A stretch of DNA of 11,092 nucleotides from positions 20,697-31,788 of the forward strand of contig DFYR01000074.1 in assembly GCA_002383375.1 (NCBI GenBank), written 5' to 3'. The position numbers and the translations under genes are program-made. Position 1 is the first letter of the stretch; each line of letters opens with the position of its first letter. The notes beneath the pieces were generated by a model, which saw only the letters and a list, made by a program, of their open reading frames with translations, searched no databases and had not been told where the DNA came from. The stretch is from Spirochaetaceae bacterium UBA4077. GTDB lineage: Bacteria; Spirochaetota; Spirochaetia; Treponematales; Rectinemataceae. Shown piece by piece: positions 8,542-11,092 of this stretch.

Positions 8542-9120
8542 ATGAAGCCGACGAAACCCGAATCCACCACGGCGCAGAGCAAACCTACGCTCATTGAACT
8601 CTTTATTCTTTTAGCCAGGATCAATACCGTCACGCTGGGGGGCGGGTATGTCATAGTCCCGGTAATGGCCACAAGCCTTGAAAAAAAAGGCTGGATGAAC
8701 GAATCGGATTTCTATGATCTCTTCGCCAGAGCGCAAGCCTTTCCCGGCCCCATGGCGCTGAATAGCGCCTTGCTGGTCGCCTTGAAGCTGTTCGGACCTA
8801 AGGGAATTCCCGCAGCTTTTTTCGGTGTCGTTCTCCCACCGTTCATCGCGCTGATACTCGTCAGCGGACTCATACAACGCTTCGGCTCCCTTCCGGTCTT
8901 GCGGCGCTTTTTGGATGGAGCGGGGGCTGTAGTGCCCGGCCTGATCGCCGCCATGATCTGGAAAAACGCGGCAAAGCGCTCGTGGAACGTACCCAGGATC
9001 ATCGAGACCGCCCTGCTTGCGGTTCTTTTAATCCTTCTGCCCGCCTTCAGCCTGCCTATCCTTCTTCTGGCAATCGTGGTCTTGTATTGCATCGAGGGAC
9101 TATGCAAATCCTGGAAATAA
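8542..9120 (+). CDS. ChrA-family (chromate/oxyanion) transporter, first short subunit
   Basis: Integral membrane protein of the CHR family, 192 aa, the size of a single CHR domain. Hallmarks: an N-terminal helix running into TLGGGYVIVPVM (31-42; the usual F-G-G-G is L-G-G-G here), a GWM-x-E-x-D-F segment (50-57), then AQAFPGPMALNSA (65-77), the conserved PGP motif. Further hydrophobic helices lie at about 90-111, 128-140 and 154-186. Single-domain CHR proteins usually occur as adjacent pairs that work together, and the next gene is such a partner, overlapping by 19 bases. The family exports chromate in studied cases, but many members have unknown anions, so chromate resistance is not established here. 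It starts 31 bases after addA; no functional link to AddAB is expected. Confidence 0.85.
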   Translation: MKPTKPESTTAQSKPTLIELFILLARINTVTLGGGYVIVPVMATSLEKKGWMNESDFYDLFARAQAFPGPMALNSALLVALKLFGPKGIPAAFFGVVLPPFIALILVSGLIQRFGSLPVLRRFLDGAGAVVPGLIAAMIWKNAAKRSWNVPRIIETALLAVLLILLPAFSLPILLLAIVVLYCIEGLCKSWK

Positions 9121-9638
9121 TCTGGACATTCTTCAAAATAGGCGTCGTCTCCTTTGGAGGAGGCTGGTCCATCGTCGGGATCATACGCAACGAAGTGGTG
9201 CCCCATTGGATAAACGAACAGGAATTCCTCTCCCTCATAGCCGTTGCCCAGTCCACTCCCGGTCCGATCGCGCTCAACGCTGCAACCATGATCGGCTGGG
9301 AAAACGGGGGGTTTTTCACGGCCATGGCAGCCACTCTCTCCGTAGTCGTATTCCCTGTTCTCTCCATCCTCGCTGCGACATATCTGGCTCGATTCATAAA
9401 GTTGCGCGCCATCGCTATCAACGAATCTCTCAAGACTGGAAGCATCGCCATGATGCTCATGGCGCTCTGGGCCTTGAAGCCGAGTTCAGGGGACCCTGTG
9501 CTCATAGCAATGGCGCTGGGTGCTTTCGCGTTGGCCGCCTTTACCAAGATCAACGCGTTATGGGCTATTATCGGATCGGGAGCGCTCAACGCGATCGCCG
9601 GACCGGCGATACGCGCTTTTCTGGGAATCGGTGGATAG
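9102..9638 (+). CDS. ChrA-family (chromate/oxyanion) transporter, second short subunit
   Basis: Second CHR domain, 178 aa from the ATG at 9102, with GAGGG at 9094-9098 just upstream. CHR signatures: FFKIGVVSFGGGWSIVG (10-26), an acidic NEQEF segment (38-42), and AQSTPGPIALNAATMIG (49-65). Strongly hydrophobic helices follow at about 72-97, 112-126, 132-148 and 152-172, ending shortly after with no cytoplasmic tail. The frame is open upstream to 8982, but that 40-residue extension is polar, out of keeping with the family, and lies wholly inside the first subunit gene. The 19-base overlap with that gene suggests coupled translation and equal dosage of an antiparallel pair. The substrate anion cannot be told from sequence. 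Confidence 0.86.
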   Translation: MQILEIIWTFFKIGVVSFGGGWSIVGIIRNEVVPHWINEQEFLSLIAVAQSTPGPIALNAATMIGWENGGFFTAMAATLSVVVFPVLSILAATYLARFIKLRAIAINESLKTGSIAMMLMALWALKPSSGDPVLIAMALGAFALAAFTKINALWAIIGSGALNAIAGPAIRAFLGIGG

Positions 9639-9668
9639 AACTCAGGATTTATATAGGCGCGACCAGCC

Positions 9669-9683
9669 GGCTGTCAGCCTTTT
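9669..9683 (+). terminator. Candidate weak terminator between convergent genes
   Basis: GGCTGTCAGCC at 9669-9679 can fold a 4-bp GGCT/AGCC stem with a 3-base loop, followed by TTTT (9680-9683). It lies in the 43-base gap after the second ChrA gene and touches the stop codon of the opposing gene. A short palindrome, CAGCCGGCTG, overlaps it at 9664-9673. The stem is too short for confidence. Confidence 0.25.
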
Positions 9684-10800
9684 ATAAAGCTTTCGCCATG
9701 CTAAAAGCAATGCTATCCCACTCGGCCCTGACCATGCAGACCGCCCTCTCGAAATTGTTTATCTCATCGAAACTCTTGGCCGGAGTGAGTTCTTCCGGCC
9801 TGGCAACGGCGAAAATCCTCGCCAGCCCCCGCTGCGACAGCAGTTCTTCCACGTTATCCAGTGCGAATTCCCGCTCCCCGGGATCGTTACCCGGGATAGC
9901 GTAGCCATAGCCCTCGGTCCAATACAGGCTTCGTATCTCATTCATGGCTTCTATAAGAACCTCGGTCCTATAAACTCGTAAACCGACATTGGTGTAGCCC
10001 GTCACCGGTCGGACAGGCTGCGCTGCTGGAGCAGGATGCCCGGCTGCGAAAACGCCTGGTCCGGCGGCCGGATTTTTCAGTTTATCGTGCCCCAGCTGCC
10101 TGGGAATCCCTTCATTATCGAGGATGATGGGATATGCAGGATTCTTTACCGGCGCCGCAGGCAAGAGGAGTCCCAGTTTTAGCCCTTTGAGCCCCAGCGC
10201 ATCCATGCAGCGCAGCCCGAGCAGCACCGTCAGCGGCGAATTGGCGTCTCCAGCAAAATTGACGATAAGGTATTTATACTTCCGCCAAACATCCATCGCC
10301 TGGTATACAGCGTCGCCGTGCCCCAAGGGTTTTCCCAGAGGCCCCAGCGACTGGCTTCGAAAAACCACGGAACTCGAGTCCATACCCAGGGGAATGAGGA
10401 TCTGCCTTCGTATCTCATCCTCCCAGCCCCGAATTACAACGCAGCTGTTGCCCACCCGCTTGAGCGCATCGAGCGCGTAGGCTGCCAGGGGAATTCTCCC
10501 CCCACCCTTTCGTATGTAATCGCGAACCGGAAAAAGCCCCCTCGGGCAGTTCAGCGCAAAACTCCTCGCTGCCTCCATCGTTTCCTTATCCAGACTCGAA
10601 ACCCAGGCTTCCGCCCCTGTCTTCGCAGCTTTCAGCGTCCTGTTCCAGCGCGTACCAGCGCCTGCCAGGAGGGTGAGGCAACAGGTTTCCGCCCGCAGGG
10701 CATCGCTCACCTCCAGCCCGAACTCGCGGACCAGATCCTTCCGCAGCGACAGCGCCTTAGCGTGATCCCCGACGGTGAGCGAAACCAGGTCAACAGGCAT
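9682..10800 (-). CDS. Nucleotidyltransferase-like protein (GT-A fold, GlmU/UDPGP-like)
   Basis: Probably binds an NTP and a sugar phosphate to make a sugar nucleotide, but activity is unproven. Motifs over 372 aa: LLAGAGTRW (44-52), the nucleotide-binding G-x-G-T-R loop; PRGLFPV (86-92), equivalent to the P-K-G/A-L-x-P-V element but with Arg for the usual Lys and about 34 residues after the loop instead of about 10; GRIPLAAYALDALKRVG (101-117); LGHGDAVYQAM (159-169), like the GHGD of UDPGP-type enzymes; AGDANSPL (183-190), probably the metal-binding Asp region; and TNVGLRVYRTEVL (270-282). A Pro/Ala-rich loop lies at 245-266. GGGAA stands 6 bases before the ATG. The start overlaps the end of the DUF2156 gene by 11 bases, so the two are likely co-transcribed from beyond the window. 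Confidence 0.65.
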   Translation of the reverse strand: MPVDLVSLTVGDHAKALSLRKDLVREFGLEVSDALRAETCCLTLLAGAGTRWNRTLKAAKTGAEAWVSSLDKETMEAARSFALNCPRGLFPVRDYIRKGGGRIPLAAYALDALKRVGNSCVVIRGWEDEIRRQILIPLGMDSSSVVFRSQSLGPLGKPLGHGDAVYQAMDVWRKYKYLIVNFAGDANSPLTVLLGLRCMDALGLKGLKLGLLLPAAPVKNPAYPIILDNEGIPRQLGHDKLKNPAAGPGVFAAGHPAPAAQPVRPVTGYTNVGLRVYRTEVLIEAMNEIRSLYWTEGYGYAIPGNDPGEREFALDNVEELLSQRGLARIFAVARPEELTPAKSFDEINNFERAVCMVRAEWDSIAFSMAKAL

Positions 10801-11092
10801 GCAGTGTTCCCGGACCGCAGTCGGCCGGCTCTCGACTTGTTTCGGAAGCTATTTCCTTTTCCATATAATGGATTACTTGATATTTTTTTACAAAACCACT
10901 GGGCCTGTACGTCATCTTTGCTTGTCGCAAGCCCTCGTTTCCCAGATCCTGCTCCCGGTTTATCAGCTTGAAATATTTGGGCAGGGATTGAGCGAAGGCT
11001 TGATTCATGAACTGATAGATACCCTTGTAGCGGTCGCAGGCTTTTTCGAAGTGGACGGCGAACATCGACCCCTTGGCCAGAGGCTCGCCCAG
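10790..11092 (-). CDS. DUF2156 (MprF-like LPG synthase C-terminal domain) protein, C-terminal fragment
   Basis: Open from the right window edge, so only the last 100 residues plus stop are seen; the frame begins LGEPLAKGSMFAVHFEKA and has no stop before TGA at 10790-10792. The stretch KLINREQDLGNEGLRQAK followed by the S-G-F-V-K-K-Y end is characteristic of DUF2156, the GNAT-like domain that in MprF transfers lysine from lysyl-tRNA to phosphatidylglycerol. Stand-alone DUF2156 proteins are often soluble and of unknown substrate, so lipid aminoacylation is only a family-based possibility. The last ~20 residues after HYMEKE look unconserved. The stop lies inside the start of the nucleotidyltransferase-like gene, an 11-base overlap implying one transcript. 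The true start and any membrane domain are outside the window. Confidence 0.8.
   Translation of the reverse strand: MGEPLAKGSMFAVHFEKACDRYKGIYQFMNQAFAQSLPKYFKLINREQDLGNEGLRQAKMTYRPSGFVKKYQVIHYMEKEIASETSREPADCGPGTLHAC

Noticed and set aside
8982..9101. 40-residue N-terminal extension of the second ChrA subunit
   Set aside because: It is polar, unlike CHR N-termini, and lies wholly within the first subunit gene; ATG 9102 follows a GAGGG and begins right at the family's first helix.
9102..9120. The two ChrA genes as one frameshifted long gene
   Set aside because: Each half is a complete single CHR domain with its own start, and overlapping short pairs are normal for this family.
9206..9904. 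Plus-strand 232-codon open frame across the convergent gap
   Set aside because: It shifts frame through the second ChrA gene and then runs antisense to the next gene; the composition is His/Arg/Ser-rich and not protein-like.
10318..10971. Plus-strand 217-codon open frame opposite the nucleotidyltransferase and DUF2156 genes
   Set aside because: The translation is rich in Pro, Arg and Ser with no motif, and it mirrors two recognisable minus-strand proteins.
1..11092. Defence island, phage, integron, CRISPR or toxin-antitoxin content
   Set aside because: AddAB is a housekeeping repair enzyme here; no repeat arrays, integrases, transposases or small toxin-like pairs were found.

Overview
The window looks like ordinary chromosomal DNA from a moderately GC-rich bacterium (by eye in the mid-to-high fifties percent). 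It is almost fully coding, with short gaps and several overlapping gene pairs. The protein flavour suggests a spirochaete of the Treponema/Rectinema kind: a GH13-like protein with a very long helical C-terminus, an AddB without a Walker A, and a DUF2156 protein. That is recall-based inference and no marker gene here proves it. No RNA gene, transposon, phage gene or CRISPR array was seen, and no gene-free stretch exceeds 300 bases.

Layout: (1) 1-1916, plus strand, the 3' part of a long GH13 (alpha-amylase superfamily) protein whose catalytic barrel begins before the window. (2) 1888-4917, plus strand, AddB, the FeS-cluster nuclease subunit of an AddAB helicase-nuclease. It starts inside gene 1, probably at a TTG behind a GGAGG. 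(3) 4914-8510, plus strand, AddA, the UvrD-like helicase with a C-terminal RecB-type nuclease, coupled to addB through an ATGA overlap. (4) 8542-9120 and 9102-9638, plus strand, two short ChrA-family membrane proteins forming a split-gene pair. (5) 9682-10800, minus strand, a nucleotidyltransferase-like protein of the GT-A fold (GlmU/UDPGP-like motifs). (6) 10790-11092, minus strand, the C-terminal end of a DUF2156 protein overlapping the start of gene 5. The two strands converge in a 43-base gap at 9639-9681.

How the genes fit: AddB and AddA together would make a double-strand-break resection machine that loads RecA, and their stop/start overlap suggests one mRNA and matched dosage. The GH13 gene upstream probably shares the transcript because addB begins within it, but no functional link is evident. 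The two ChrA halves probably assemble into one oxyanion (chromate-type) transporter. The minus-strand pair is also translationally overlapped. It may act in envelope or sugar-nucleotide metabolism, but this is not shown.

I see no convincing undescribed multi-gene system. The points most worth a look are the GH13 protein with Pro instead of His before its conserved Asp, the nucleotidyltransferase with Arg in place of the usual motif Lys and a displaced motif, and palindromic segments inside the GH13 tail.
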